Shown here: positions 30,767 to 38,981 of the stretch, piece after piece
Numbering within the stretch: the first letter of the stretch is position 1
Layout: every line of letters starts with the position of its first letter
Source of the DNA: Pseudomonas sp. HOU2
GTDB lineage: Bacteria > Pseudomonadota > Gammaproteobacteria > Pseudomonadales > Pseudomonadaceae
Direction: 5' to 3'
Length of the DNA stretch: 64,000 nt
Assembly: GCF_040729435.1 (NCBI RefSeq)
Contig: NZ_CP160398.1
Coordinates: 2,294,001-2,358,000, forward strand
Made by a program: the position numbers and the translations under genes
The notes under the pieces: model-generated
Told to the model about the DNA's origin: nothing
Seen by the model: the letters and a program-made list of their open reading frames with translations, nothing else
Database searches by the model: none

Positions 30767-30982
30767 TCAGGGCCGCATGAAGCCGTAGTCCTGATCGTCG
30801 TCGAGGTTTTCCGCGAGAAAGCGCAACTCGTCGGCCAGGTCTTCGGCGTTGCGCACCGTCTTGCTCTGCTGCACCACCGCGCTGAGCAAGGCGCGCAAAC
30901 TCAGGCCCGGATCGAAGCCGACCTCCTGTGCCATCTCAAGACTCTGTCGCGTTTCCTGTCTTGCCCACTCGTACACACTCAT
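30767..30982 (-). CDS. Conserved small acidic protein of unknown function
   Basis: A 71-residue soluble protein, MSVYEWARQETRQSLEMAQE onwards, acidic at the C-terminus (ENLDDDQDYGFMRP). I do not recognise a domain. I choose the ATG at 30982; longer in-frame starts enter the next gene's region and look non-coding. P. aeruginosa has a small hypothetical gene at the same place after yacG. It is convergent with yacG. Confidence 0.65.
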   Translation of the reverse strand: MSVYEWARQETRQSLEMAQEVGFDPGLSLRALLSAVVQQSKTVRNAEDLADELRFLAENLDDDQDYGFMRP

Positions 30983-31047
30983 GCCGCTGCTCCTGAAGGG
31001 ATTTGGCCGAGCATGAAATGCCGCGCGGGTAGCGGATTTGATGTGGA

Positions 31048-31737
31048 TCAAGACTTGGGATCGTCGTCCTTCCACGGCGCCGAAAGGTAGCGGGTGCGGT
31101 TGAAGGTTTCCAGCCACTCGGGACTGAACACCACCAGCGCGCTGATCACCATGCCGTTGATGAACGCTTCGGGAAAAATCAGCAGCCACAGATAACCGAT
31201 GAAATCTTCCAGCCATTCCGGCATGGCGAACAGGCCGTCGTACCAGAGCAGGCCCAGGCTCAGGGTCAGACACAACAACGCCGACAACGCTGCGGCGAAA
31301 AAACCGGAACAGAAGATATACACGAACGGATTACGCGGCTGCGCGCGCTCGACGAGGATCGCCACACCCTCGGTGATCAGCACTGGCAACAGGATCAGCA
31401 ACGTCCCGTTGACCCCGACCGCCGCCAGATCCTGACGCCCGAGCAACACCAGACCGAGCTGCGCAATCAGCCCGCCGACAATCGCCAGTGGCCAGTCCAG
31501 CAGCAGCGTCACGGCGGTCATGCCGATGAAGTGATAGGAAACCCCGGTGTCGAAATCCCTGCGCACCAGCCACAGCAGAAACAAGGCGAACACCGTGCCG
31601 AACAGCAAATGCTGACGACGACTGTCACTAAACAATTCGACCCACGGCGCGCGGACAACCGCCCACAGCAGCACCGGCAGGTAAATCAGCCAGCCGAGTG
31701 TCAGGCTTGTCGAGGACAGCAGTTCTGCACCGATCAT
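31048..31737 (-). CDS. Energy-coupling factor transporter permease, CbiM-like
   Basis: A 229-residue integral membrane protein with about seven hydrophobic segments. The SYHFIGMTAVTLLLDWPLA segment, the glycine-rich NGTLLILLPVLITEG part and the FPEAFINGMV end resemble CbiM-type substrate-binding subunits of cobalt/nickel ECF importers. No ATPase or T-component is adjacent, so the protein works with distant partners or alone. I start at MIGAELLSS; the longer frame begins inside a REP hairpin. Confidence 0.7.
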   Translation of the reverse strand: MIGAELLSSTSLTLGWLIYLPVLLWAVVRAPWVELFSDSRRQHLLFGTVFALFLLWLVRRDFDTGVSYHFIGMTAVTLLLDWPLAIVGGLIAQLGLVLLGRQDLAAVGVNGTLLILLPVLITEGVAILVERAQPRNPFVYIFCSGFFAAALSALLCLTLSLGLLWYDGLFAMPEWLEDFIGYLWLLIFPEAFINGMVISALVVFSPEWLETFNRTRYLSAPWKDDDPKS

Positions 31738-31775
31738 CTCTCCCTCACTTTTATCAGGAAAACTCCCACATCCCC

Positions 31776-31855
31776 TGTAGGAGCTGCCGCAGGCTGCGAT
31801 CTTTTGATCTTGCACTTTGACAGTCAAAAGATCGCAGCCTTCGGCAGCTCCTACA
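31776..31855. repeat. REP-type hairpin, family B, mixed arms
   Basis: Left arm TGTAGGAGCTGCCGCAGGCT, right arm the complement of the GAAGG variant (CCTTCGGCAGCTCCTACA). The two arms therefore belong to different family B subtypes. It is located between the 5' ends of two divergent genes. Confidence 0.9.
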
Positions 31856-31934
31856 AGAGCTCAACGTACGAGCTGTCAGCATCCGCCGATGCAAAGCTTT
31901 CTGCTTGTCGCATTTGAACGCTAAGCTTGGGCCT

Positions 31935-32561
31935 ATGGATGACTCAGATTATTTACGCCTGCTGACCATTGCGGCCGAGCAAGCCAACGCGTTCCTGTCC
32001 AATGCCCGCAAATGGGAGCGTGAGCGTTGGGTCTGCCAGCGCCTGCTGCAAGGCTTGAACATCCCTTACCGCGCTGATGAGTTCGCCCCCGCCGGCGAAC
32101 CGCCGGACGTGCTGTTTCGTGATGCCAATTTCGAAGTGTTCTTCGTTCTCGATGAAGGTCGCCGGCTCAACGACGAATGGCGCGACGAACTGCAGCGCCG
32201 GCGCAGTGCGTTTTCCCTCAGCCAGTTGGTGCGCCGTGAAGCCAAGCCACGGCGGATTCCGGCCAATGAGTTCCTGTTGCGACTGGCGCCGACCTTGCGT
32301 AAAAAAGCGCACAACTACAAGGAACGCGGCATGGATCTGGGCGAACTGGACATCATCGCCTTCGCCAGTCTCAAGCGCGAGGTGCTGGACCTCAACAGCC
32401 ACTTTCCACCGCCCACCGAGTACTTGCGTCAGGGCTGGCGCTCGCTGTCACTGGTCGGGCCGACGTTCGCCCGGGTGCTGTTCGCCCATCCCGATGCGCC
32501 GGACTTTCTGCGCAGCAACCTCGGTCGCAGCATCGTCTTCGATGTCGGGATCAGCCTGTGA
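31935..32561 (+). CDS. DUF1780 protein
   Basis: A 208-residue soluble protein, MDDSDYLRLLTIAAEQANAF onwards, with a conserved RKWERERWVCQRLL block and PDVLFRDANFEVFFVLDEGR, which has the spacing of an acidic nuclease-like site (D-x-E). DUF1780 structures were reported to have an endonuclease-like fold; function is unproven. The next gene starts by a GTGA overlap, and the DUF1780-MOSC-DUF3094-ndh order occurs across Pseudomonas. Confidence 0.75.
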   Translation: MDDSDYLRLLTIAAEQANAFLSNARKWERERWVCQRLLQGLNIPYRADEFAPAGEPPDVLFRDANFEVFFVLDEGRRLNDEWRDELQRRRSAFSLSQLVRREAKPRRIPANEFLLRLAPTLRKKAHNYKERGMDLGELDIIAFASLKREVLDLNSHFPPPTEYLRQGWRSLSLVGPTFARVLFAHPDAPDFLRSNLGRSIVFDVGISL

Positions 32562-33085
32562 CGCCGCTGCAGCAGTTGATCGCCGACGTGCCGCAGACCG
32601 GCCGCGTACGCTGGATCGGCGTGCGTCCGGAGTCTCGCGGGCCGATGATCGAGCTTGACGCCGTCGAGGCGGGGCTCGAAGCGGGATTGACCGGCGATCA
32701 CGCCCGACCGGGTGTACGCAACGCGCGGCAAGTGACGTTGATTCAGTTCGAACACTTGGCGGTCATCAGCGCGTTGATGGGCCGGCCTGAAGATCAACCC
32801 GTGAGGCCTGAAGACCTGCGGCGAAATCTGGTCATCAGCGGTATCAATCTGTTTAGTCTCAAGGGTCGGCGCTTTCGCATCGGTCAGGCAATATTCGAGA
32901 CCACCGGCTGGTGTCAGCCCTGCGCGCGCCTGCAAAACAACCTTGGCCCCGGCACCTTTCAAGCGGTGCGCGGGCATGGCGGAATAACCGCGCGGGTGTT
33001 ACAAAGCGGGATCATTCGCCTCGACGACGGTGTTTCGGTCGAACCGGTTCCGGCCAGTGGCTATGCTGCATTCAACCCGGGTTAA
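32558..33085 (+). CDS. MOSC-domain protein
   Basis: A 175-residue MOSC (Moco sulphurase C-terminal) protein with the core block EDLRRNLVISGINL and a CQPCARL motif, placing a cysteine where a sulphur or substrate is handled in YiiM/MOSC proteins. It has a GTG start overlapping the DUF1780 stop. A role in molybdenum cofactor sulphur transfer or N-hydroxylated base reduction is inference. Confidence 0.82.
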   Translation: MTPLQQLIADVPQTGRVRWIGVRPESRGPMIELDAVEAGLEAGLTGDHARPGVRNARQVTLIQFEHLAVISALMGRPEDQPVRPEDLRRNLVISGINLFSLKGRRFRIGQAIFETTGWCQPCARLQNNLGPGTFQAVRGHGGITARVLQSGIIRLDDGVSVEPVPASGYAAFNPG

Positions 33086-33136
33086 AAACCGCTGTAGCTT
33101 CCCCACCTTCAGCAACGTCTACCTGACGAGGCCTTT

Positions 33137-33310
33137 ATGACCAGCCGCCTGAACCCCGAAGACCAGAAGCATGTCGAAGAGTACCTGCAGTTGTCCCAAC
33201 ACCGTGTCGAGCGCCGGCCTTTCCGGCCGTGGATGCTTCTGGTGCTGGTGCTGGCAGTGACCATTGGTCTGGGCTTGTTGAGCCGACTTATCAGTTACCT
33301 GACGCTATGA
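33137..33310 (+). CDS. DUF3094 small membrane protein
   Basis: A 57-residue protein with a charged N-terminus (NPEDQKHVEEYLQLSQHRVE) and one C-terminal membrane helix (residues about 35-55). Known only in pseudomonads and relatives as DUF3094. It lies 51 bases after the MOSC gene and 63 bases before ndh, on the same strand, so it may accompany the respiratory dehydrogenase. Function unknown. Confidence 0.75.
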   Translation: MTSRLNPEDQKHVEEYLQLSQHRVERRPFRPWMLLVLVLAVTIGLGLLSRLISYLTL

Positions 33311-33373
33311 GCAGCATTGCGCTCGCGAAGGTGATTGCACCGATTTCCTTTAAAAACCTTGCGAGTTATCCCC

Positions 33374-34672
33374 ATGTCCCATCGTATTGTTATTGTCGGC
33401 GGCGGCGCCGGCGGTCTGGAGCTGGCTACCCGTCTGGGTAAGACCCTGGGCAAGCGTGGCACGGCCAGTGTGATGCTGGTCGACGCGAACCTCACGCACA
33501 TCTGGAAACCCCTGCTGCACGAAGTGGCCGCCGGATCGCTGAACTCTTCCGAGGATGAACTCAACTATGTTGCCCAGGCGAAATGGAACCACTTCGAGTT
33601 CCAGCTGGGGCGCATGAGCGGGCTTGATCGCGCGCAGAAGAAAATCCAGCTGGCGGCCACCTACGACGAAAACGGCGTGGAACTGGTTCCCGCCCGTGAA
33701 GTGCAGTACGACACGCTGGTAATCAGCGTCGGCAGCACCACCAACGATTTCGGCACCCAGGGCGCAGCGCAGCACTGCCTGTTCCTCGACACCCGCAAAC
33801 AAGCCGAACGCTTCCACCAGCAACTGCTCAATCACTATCTGCGCGCGCATGCCGGGCAGACCGATGTGGTCGAACAGATCAGCGTGGCCATCGTCGGTGC
33901 CGGCGCCACGGGCGTCGAGCTGGCGGCCGAACTGCACAACGCGGCGCATGAGCTGGCTGCGTACGGCCTGGACCGGATCAAACCGGAAAACATGCACATC
34001 ACTCTGATCGAAGCCGGCCCACGGGTGTTGCCAGCCCTGCCGGAGCGCATCAGCGGCCCGGTGCACAAGACTCTGGAGAAACTCGGGGTCAATGTGATGA
34101 CCAACGCTTCGGTCAGCGAAGTGACCGCCGACAGTCTGATCACCGCCGATGGCAACGTGATCAAGGCCAGCCTGAAAGTCTGGGCAGCGGGTATTCGCGC
34201 ACCGGGTTTCCTCAAGGACATCGACGGTCTGGAAACCAACCGCATCAATCAGCTGCAAGTGCTGCCGACGTTGCAGACCACCCGCGACGAAAACATTTTC
34301 GCCTTCGGTGACTGCGCCGCCTGCCCGCAGCCGGGTTCGGATCGCAACGTGCCGCCGCGTGCGCAAGCCGCGCACCAACAGGCGTCGTTGCTGGCCAAGT
34401 CACTGAAGCTGCGCATCGAGGGCAAAACCCTGCCGGAGTACAAGTACACCGACTACGGTTCGCTGATTTCGCTGTCGCGTTTTTCGGCTGTGGGTAACTT
34501 GATGGGTAACCTGACCGGCAGCGTGATGCTGGAGGGCTGGCTGGCGCGGATGTTCTATGTGTCGCTGTATCGCATGCACCAGATGGCGCTGTACGGGCCG
34601 TTCCGCACGGCGATGCTGATGCTGGGCAGCAAGATCGGTCGCGGCACCGAGCCACGCCTGAAGCTGCATTGA
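33374..34672 (+). CDS. ndh: Type II NADH dehydrogenase
   Basis: A 432-residue single-subunit, non-proton-pumping NADH:ubiquinone oxidoreductase on the inner membrane. FAD site HRIVIVGGGAGGLELATRLG at the N-terminus; NADH site AIVGAGATGVELAAEL near residue 175; FAD-contact DEN(I)FAFGDCAACP later; a hydrophobic/amphipathic C-terminus for membrane binding. The ATG at 33374 gives the canonical N-terminus. Confidence 0.94.
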   Translation: MSHRIVIVGGGAGGLELATRLGKTLGKRGTASVMLVDANLTHIWKPLLHEVAAGSLNSSEDELNYVAQAKWNHFEFQLGRMSGLDRAQKKIQLAATYDENGVELVPAREVQYDTLVISVGSTTNDFGTQGAAQHCLFLDTRKQAERFHQQLLNHYLRAHAGQTDVVEQISVAIVGAGATGVELAAELHNAAHELAAYGLDRIKPENMHITLIEAGPRVLPALPERISGPVHKTLEKLGVNVMTNASVSEVTADSLITADGNVIKASLKVWAAGIRAPGFLKDIDGLETNRINQLQVLPTLQTTRDENIFAFGDCAACPQPGSDRNVPPRAQAAHQQASLLAKSLKLRIEGKTLPEYKYTDYGSLISLSRFSAVGNLMGNLTGSVMLEGWLARMFYVSLYRMHQMALYGPFRTAMLMLGSKIGRGTEPRLKLH

Positions 34673-34684
34673 TGGCGTAAATCC

Positions 34685-34773
34685 TGTAGGAGTGAGCCTG
34701 CTCGCGATTGCGGTGGGTCAGTCAATTCATTCATGACTGACACACTGCTATCGCGAGCAGGCTCACTCCTACA
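34685..34773. repeat. REP-type hairpin, family A
   Basis: TGTAGGAGTGAGCCTGCTCG continuing CGATTGCGG, with inverted copy after about 32 bases. The left arm has one change (GATTGCGG for GATAGCGG) against the right arm. It lies between convergent ndh and the tRNA cluster. Confidence 0.92.
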
Positions 34774-34807
34774 ATGATTTTGCTTAGGGCCTGAGTTTTT
34801 CATGGGC

Positions 34808-34843
34808 AAAAAAAATCCCCGTATCTTTCGATACGAGGATTTT
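34808..34843 (-). terminator. Terminator of the tRNA cluster
   Basis: On the minus strand AATCCTCGTATC-GAAA-GATACGGGGATT, with one mismatch, is followed by eight T residues, just after the last tRNA-Pro. Confidence 0.9.
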
Positions 34844-34848
34844 CAATA

Positions 34849-34925
34849 TGGTCGGGGTAAGGGGATTCGAACTCCTGACATCCTGCTCCCAAAGCAGGCG
34901 CGCTACCGGACTGCGCTATACCCCG
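34849..34925 (-). tRNA. tRNA-Pro (TGG), copy 2
   Basis: A 77-base tRNA with encoded CCA, anticodon TGG in a loop read CTTTGGGAG, the invariant GTTCGAATCC T-loop and CGGGGTA acceptor. It is identical to the copy at 35104-35180. Its 5' end lies only two bases after the T-tract of the hairpin at 34928-34960. Confidence 0.97.
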
Positions 34926-34927
34926 GT

Positions 34928-34960
34928 AAAAAAAAGGCGACCTTTCAAAGATCGCCTTCT
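34928..34960 (-). terminator. Terminator-like hairpin between tRNA-Lys and second tRNA-Pro
   Basis: On the minus strand AAGGCGATCTTTGAAAGGTC closes into GCCTT and is followed by eight T residues. Stem about seven to nine pairs with a wobble. It would be an efficient intrinsic terminator, yet a tRNA begins two bases later. Confidence 0.8.
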
Positions 34961-35022
34961 TCGATCAGCGCTTTTGGCCTCTGATCTTAAGATTCGATCC
35001 CAGCGCTAACTGGTTTCAAAAA

Positions 35023-35098
35023 TGGTGGGTCGTGTGGGATTCGAACCTACGACCAATTGGTTAAAAGCCAACTGCTCTACCAACTGAGCTAACGACCC
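35023..35098 (-). tRNA. tRNA-Lys (TTT)
   Basis: A 76-base tRNA with encoded CCA, GGGTCGTTAGCTCAGTTGG 5' half and anticodon loop CTTTTAA (TTT). Third in the cluster. Confidence 0.97.
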
Positions 35099-35103
35099 AA
35101 AAA

Positions 35104-35180
35104 TGGTCGGGGTAAGGGGATTCGAACTCCTGACATCCTGCTCCCAAAGCAGGCGCGCTACCGGACTGCGCTATACCCCG
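35104..35180 (-). tRNA. tRNA-Pro (TGG), copy 1
   Basis: A 77-base tRNA with encoded CCA, identical to the copy at 34849-34925. It is separated from tRNA-Lys by five bases and from tRNA-Asn by nine. Confidence 0.97.
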
Positions 35181-35189
35181 GCTTGAAAT

Positions 35190-35265
35190 TGGCTCCGTGA
35201 CCAGGACTCGAACCTGGGACCCAATGATTAACAGTCATTTGCTCTACCGACTGAGCTATCACGGA
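35190..35265 (-). tRNA. tRNA-Asn (GTT)
   Basis: A 76-base tRNA with encoded CCA, TCCGTGATAGCTCAGTCGG 5' half and anticodon loop CTGTTAA (GTT). First tRNA of the leftward operon. Confidence 0.97.
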
Positions 35266-35344
35266 ACTACATATTTCAATTTACAACGGTGAAACTTGAA
35301 GCTTCTCGACATCGTTTTCGCATCGCTGCGTTCGTGTGTCTGAG

Positions 35345-35379
35345 GCGCGCTATTCTACAACCTAGAACACCTCTGTCAA
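35345..35379 (-). promoter_or_regulatory. Sigma70 promoter of the tRNA operon with GC-rich discriminator
   Basis: On the minus strand a perfect TTGACA (35379-35374), a 16-base gap and TAGAAT (35357-35352) are followed by AGCGCGCC before the expected start near 35345. A G/C-rich discriminator is the hallmark of promoters inhibited by ppGpp and DksA. The leader to tRNA-Asn is about 80 bases. Confidence 0.8.
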
Positions 35380-35511
35380 CCCCCTAAATTGCTTTCAAGT
35401 TAATGATTTGCAACTTATTTCAGTTTTCAACCCAGTGGGTTGAAACGCTGCCGGTGACTGACTGCGGGGCGCACTTTACAAGCCTTTTCCTTAGAGTTCA
35501 ACAGCCTAACG

Positions 35512-35539
35512 AAAAAAAGGCCTCGCAAAGCGAGGCCTT
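35512..35539 (-). terminator. Intrinsic terminator of clpB
   Basis: On the minus strand AAGGCCTCG-CTTTG-CGAGGCCTT is followed by seven T residues, about 25 bases after the clpB stop. It insulates clpB from the tRNA operon. Confidence 0.93.
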
Positions 35540-35562
35540 CCTTATTTCATTGGCGTTGCGGC

Positions 35563-38127
35563 TCAGTCGAAAACGATTTCGTCGTTCACCACTTTGCCGG
35601 TCGCCGTGTCGCCTGGCAGGAAATGCCCCGACAGGATCAACTGCGCCAACGGGTTTTCGATCCAGCGCTGGATCGCACGTTTGAGTGGACGTGCGCCATA
35701 GACCGGGTCGTAACCGACGGCAATCAGCTTGTCCATCGCTTCCGGGCTCAGCTCCAGCTTCAGCTCGCGCTCGGCCAGACGGCTGCGCAGACGGCCCAAC
35801 TGGATCTCGGTAATGCCCGCGATCTGATCCCGCGCCAATGGCTCGAAGATCACCACTTCGTCGACCCGGTTGATGAACTCCGGACGGAAGTGCGACGTCA
35901 GCGCGTCCATCACCGCTGCACGCTGGGCCTCACGGTCACCGACCAGTTCCTGGATCTGCGACGAACCGAGGTTCGAGGTCATGACGATCACGGTATTGCG
36001 GAAATCCACCGTACGCCCGTGGCTGTCGGTCAGACGGCCATCCTCCAGCACCTGCAGCAAGATGTTGAACACGTCCGGATGCGCCTTCTCGACCTCGTCC
36101 AGCAGGATCACCGAGTAAGGCTTGCGGCGTACCGCTTCGGTCAGGTAACCGCCCTCCTCGTAGCCCACGTAGCCTGGTGGTGCACCGATCAGCCGCGCCA
36201 CGGAATGTTTCTCCATGAACTCGGACATGTCGATCCGCACCATCGCCTCTTCAGTATCAAAGAGGAACTCGGCCAATGCCTTGCACAGCTCGGTTTTACC
36301 GACACCGGTCGGACCGAGGAACATAAACGAGCCGCTTGGACGATTCGGATCCGCCAGCCCGGCACGCGAGCGCCGTACCGCGTTGGCGACCGCAACCACC
36401 GCCTCGTCCTGACCAATCACACGCTGGTGCAACAGGCTTTCCATCTTCATCAGCTTGTCGCGCTCGCCTTCGAGCATTTTCGATACCGGAATACCGGTCC
36501 ACTTCGAAACGACTTCGGCGATTTCCTCTTCGGTCACCTTGCTGCGCAGCAACTGGTTTTCGCTCTTGCCGTGCTGGTCGACCATCTGCAGGCTGCGTTC
36601 CAGATCCGGGATCACCCCGTACTGCAATTCGGCCATGCGGTTGAGATCGCCTTTACGGCGCGCCGCTTCCAGTTCCTGACGCGACTGCTCGATCTTTTGC
36701 TGAATCTGCGCCGAACCCTGTACCTCGGCTTTTTCCGAGTTCCAGATTTCTTCCAGATCCGAGTACTCACGCTCGAGGCGGACGATTTCTTCCTGGAGTT
36801 TTTCCAGCCGTTTCATCGCCGCTTCATCGCTTTCTTTCTTCAGCGCCTGGGATTCCACCTTCAACTGAATCAGGCGACGTTCCAGACGATCCAGCACTTC
36901 CGGCTTGGAGTCGATCTCCATACGGATACGGCTGGCGGCCTCGTCGATCAGGTCGATGGCCTTGTCCGGCAACTGCCGGTCAGTGATGTAGCGATGGCTG
37001 AGCTTGGCCGCCGCGATGATCGCGCCGTCGGTGATAGCCACTTTGTGGTGAACCTCATAACGCTCCTTGAGGCCACGCAGAATGGCGATGGTGTCTTCTT
37101 CGCTCGGCTCGTCCACCAGCACTTTCTGGAAACGCCGCTCAAGCGCCGCATCCTTCTCTATATATTGGCGATACTCGTTGAGCGTGGTTGCGCCGACGCA
37201 GTGCAGCTCGCCGCGGGCCAGCGCCGGTTTGAGCATGTTGCCGGCATCCATCGAGCCTTCGCCCTTACCGGCGCCGACCATGGTGTGCAGCTCGTCGATG
37301 AACAGAATGATCTGCCCTTCCTGCTTCGACAGCTCGTTGAGCAGCGCTTTCAGGCGTTCTTCGAACTCACCGCGATACTTGGCACCGGCAATCAGTGCGC
37401 CCATGTCCAGCGACAGCAGACGCTTGCCCTTGAGGCCGTCCGGCACTTCGCCGTTGATGATGCGCTGGGCCAGACCTTCGGCAATCGCGGTTTTACCCAC
37501 ACCAGGTTCGCCGATCAGCACCGGGTTGTTCTTGGTGCGGCGCTGCAGAACCTGAATGGTGCGACGGATTTCGTCGTCACGGCCGATCACCGGATCGAGC
37601 TTGCCGTCTTCGGCACGCTTGGTCAGATCGACGGTGTACTTGTCCAGCGCCTGACGCGACTCTTCGTGGTTGGCGTCATTTACCGCTTCACCGCCGCGCA
37701 GGTTGTTGATCGCGTTTTCCAGGGCTTTCTTGCTCACGCCCTGGCCGAGCAGCAACTTGCCGAGCTTGCTGTTCTCGTCCATCGCGGCGAGCAGCACCAG
37801 CTCGCTGGAAATGAACTGGTCGCCCTTCTGCTGGGCCAGGCGATCGGCCTGATTAAGCAGACGCGCCAGATCCTGCGACATGTTGACGTCGCCGGTCGGG
37901 TTCTGGATTTTCGGTAATTGATCGAGCTCTTTGGTCAGCTCTTTACGCAAGCTGTTAACGTCGAAGCCGACTTGCATCAACAGGGGTTTGATCGAACCAC
38001 CCTGCTGTTCAAGCATGGCTTGCATCAAATGCGCCGGCTCGATGGCCGGATGATCGTGGCCAACGGCCAGGGATTGGGCGTCGGATAACGCCAACTGTAA
38101 TTTGCTGGTTAAACGGTCTATACGCAT
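35563..38127 (-). CDS. clpB: ATP-dependent disaggregase ClpB
   Basis: An 854-residue Hsp100 chaperone that, with DnaK, extracts proteins from aggregates. Order: N-terminal Clp domain, NBD1 with Walker A GEPGVGKT, a long coiled-coil middle domain (about 410-530, rich in Glu/Arg/Lys), NBD2 with Walker A GPTGVGKT, and a C-terminal domain. Length is normal. A sigma32-type promoter lies between it and pgeF, so heat-shock expression can be separate from rluD-pgeF. Confidence 0.97.
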   Translation of the reverse strand: MRIDRLTSKLQLALSDAQSLAVGHDHPAIEPAHLMQAMLEQQGGSIKPLLMQVGFDVNSLRKELTKELDQLPKIQNPTGDVNMSQDLARLLNQADRLAQQKGDQFISSELVLLAAMDENSKLGKLLLGQGVSKKALENAINNLRGGEAVNDANHEESRQALDKYTVDLTKRAEDGKLDPVIGRDDEIRRTIQVLQRRTKNNPVLIGEPGVGKTAIAEGLAQRIINGEVPDGLKGKRLLSLDMGALIAGAKYRGEFEERLKALLNELSKQEGQIILFIDELHTMVGAGKGEGSMDAGNMLKPALARGELHCVGATTLNEYRQYIEKDAALERRFQKVLVDEPSEEDTIAILRGLKERYEVHHKVAITDGAIIAAAKLSHRYITDRQLPDKAIDLIDEAASRIRMEIDSKPEVLDRLERRLIQLKVESQALKKESDEAAMKRLEKLQEEIVRLEREYSDLEEIWNSEKAEVQGSAQIQQKIEQSRQELEAARRKGDLNRMAELQYGVIPDLERSLQMVDQHGKSENQLLRSKVTEEEIAEVVSKWTGIPVSKMLEGERDKLMKMESLLHQRVIGQDEAVVAVANAVRRSRAGLADPNRPSGSFMFLGPTGVGKTELCKALAEFLFDTEEAMVRIDMSEFMEKHSVARLIGAPPGYVGYEEGGYLTEAVRRKPYSVILLDEVEKAHPDVFNILLQVLEDGRLTDSHGRTVDFRNTVIVMTSNLGSSQIQELVGDREAQRAAVMDALTSHFRPEFINRVDEVVIFEPLARDQIAGITEIQLGRLRSRLAERELKLELSPEAMDKLIAVGYDPVYGARPLKRAIQRWIENPLAQLILSGHFLPGDTATGKVVNDEIVFD

Positions 38128-38199
38128 GGGGTCACCTTCCTTTTGAGCAGGCCGGACCTAAAAACCATCCTGAATAAAGAAACCTGCCAGATACCACTG

Positions 38200-38228
38200 T
38201 AGATGCGGTCGATTCTGGGAGATTCAAG
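38200..38228 (-). promoter_or_regulatory. Sigma32 heat-shock promoter of clpB
   Basis: On the minus strand CTTGAA (38228-38223) and CCGCATCTA (38208-38200) are separated by 14 bases, close to the RpoH consensus CTTGAA-N(13-15)-CCCCATnTA. The start would be about 65 bases before the clpB ATG. Confidence 0.75.
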
Positions 38229-38258
38229 CGTCAGCGAGTTGATTCAGGTCAGGCAAGT

Positions 38259-38981
38259 CTAGCGGGTGAGCCAGACAAGGGAGGCGAAACGGCCAGTGCG
38301 CGACGCACGGCGGTAAGAAAAGAAGCGCGGATCGGTCACAGTGCAGAAACCGCCGCCATAAACCGCAGTGACACCGCGTTCAGCCAGACGCAAGCGCGCC
38401 AGCAGATAGATGTCAGCCATGAACTTGCCAGCATTGTGGCTGGGGACGAAGGCGGATGCTGCTTCCGGCAATTGATTGACGAAGACTTCGCGGACTTCCG
38501 GGCCGACTTCAAAGGCCTTCGGGCCAATAGCCGGACCGAGCCAGACCAGTACGTCCGCCGCAGCGGTGTCGAGATGATCGAGGGTAGCTTCCAGTACGCC
38601 CGCCGCCAAACCGCGCCAACCAGCGTGAGCCGCCGCGACGCGAGTACCGGCACGGTTGCAGAACAATGCCGGCAGGCAATCTGCGGTCATCGCCGTGCAG
38701 GCAATCCCGGGAGTCGCCGTCCAACTGGCATCGGCGGTGGCAACCACGCCCGGATCAGCATGGGCCACGGCAATCCCGTGCACTTGCTGCAACCAGGCAG
38801 GCTGTATAGAGAAGTGTTCGGTCAGACGCCGACGATTCTCGGCGACTGCTTCCGGGCGATCATCGACATGATCACCCAGATTGAGGCTGTCGAACGGCGC
38901 CTCGCTGACACCCCCCTCGCGGGTGGTGACACAGGCCCTGACGCTGGCCGGCGCAGGCCAGTCCGGCGTCAGCCAGTTCAT
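38259..38981 (-). CDS. pgeF: Peptidoglycan editing factor PgeF / purine nucleoside phosphorylase YfiH
   Basis: A 240-residue YfiH-family (DUF152) protein. It has the conserved metal/catalytic residues in AMTADCLPALF (Cys), VAAAHAGWRGLAAGV (His) and the early VHG motif in QQVHGIAVAHADPG. The family is reported to remove L-Ser-containing muropeptides by editing UDP-MurNAc-Ser and also to phosphorolyse adenosine/guanosine; it was once called a laccase. The start overlaps the rluD stop by four bases. Confidence 0.92.
   Translation of the reverse strand: MNWLTPDWPAPASVRACVTTREGGVSEAPFDSLNLGDHVDDRPEAVAENRRRLTEHFSIQPAWLQQVHGIAVAHADPGVVATADASWTATPGIACTAMTADCLPALFCNRAGTRVAAAHAGWRGLAAGVLEATLDHLDTAAADVLVWLGPAIGPKAFEVGPEVREVFVNQLPEAASAFVPSHNAGKFMADIYLLARLRLAERGVTAVYGGGFCTVTDPRFFSYRRASRTGRFASLVWLTR

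Noticed and set aside
34802..34984. 60-codon frame across tRNA-Pro and terminators
   Set aside because: It is a translation of the tRNA gene; this kind of frame is a common annotation error.
34849..35265. tRNA cluster as an integration site for a genomic island
   Set aside because: The two identical tRNA-Pro genes looked like att copies, but they enclose only tRNA-Lys and there is no integrase or foreign DNA nearby.
35623..37917. 764-codon open frame opposite clpB
   Set aside because: Shadow of clpB codon bias. clpB on the minus strand has full family motifs; this frame has no recognisable domain and no ribosome site.
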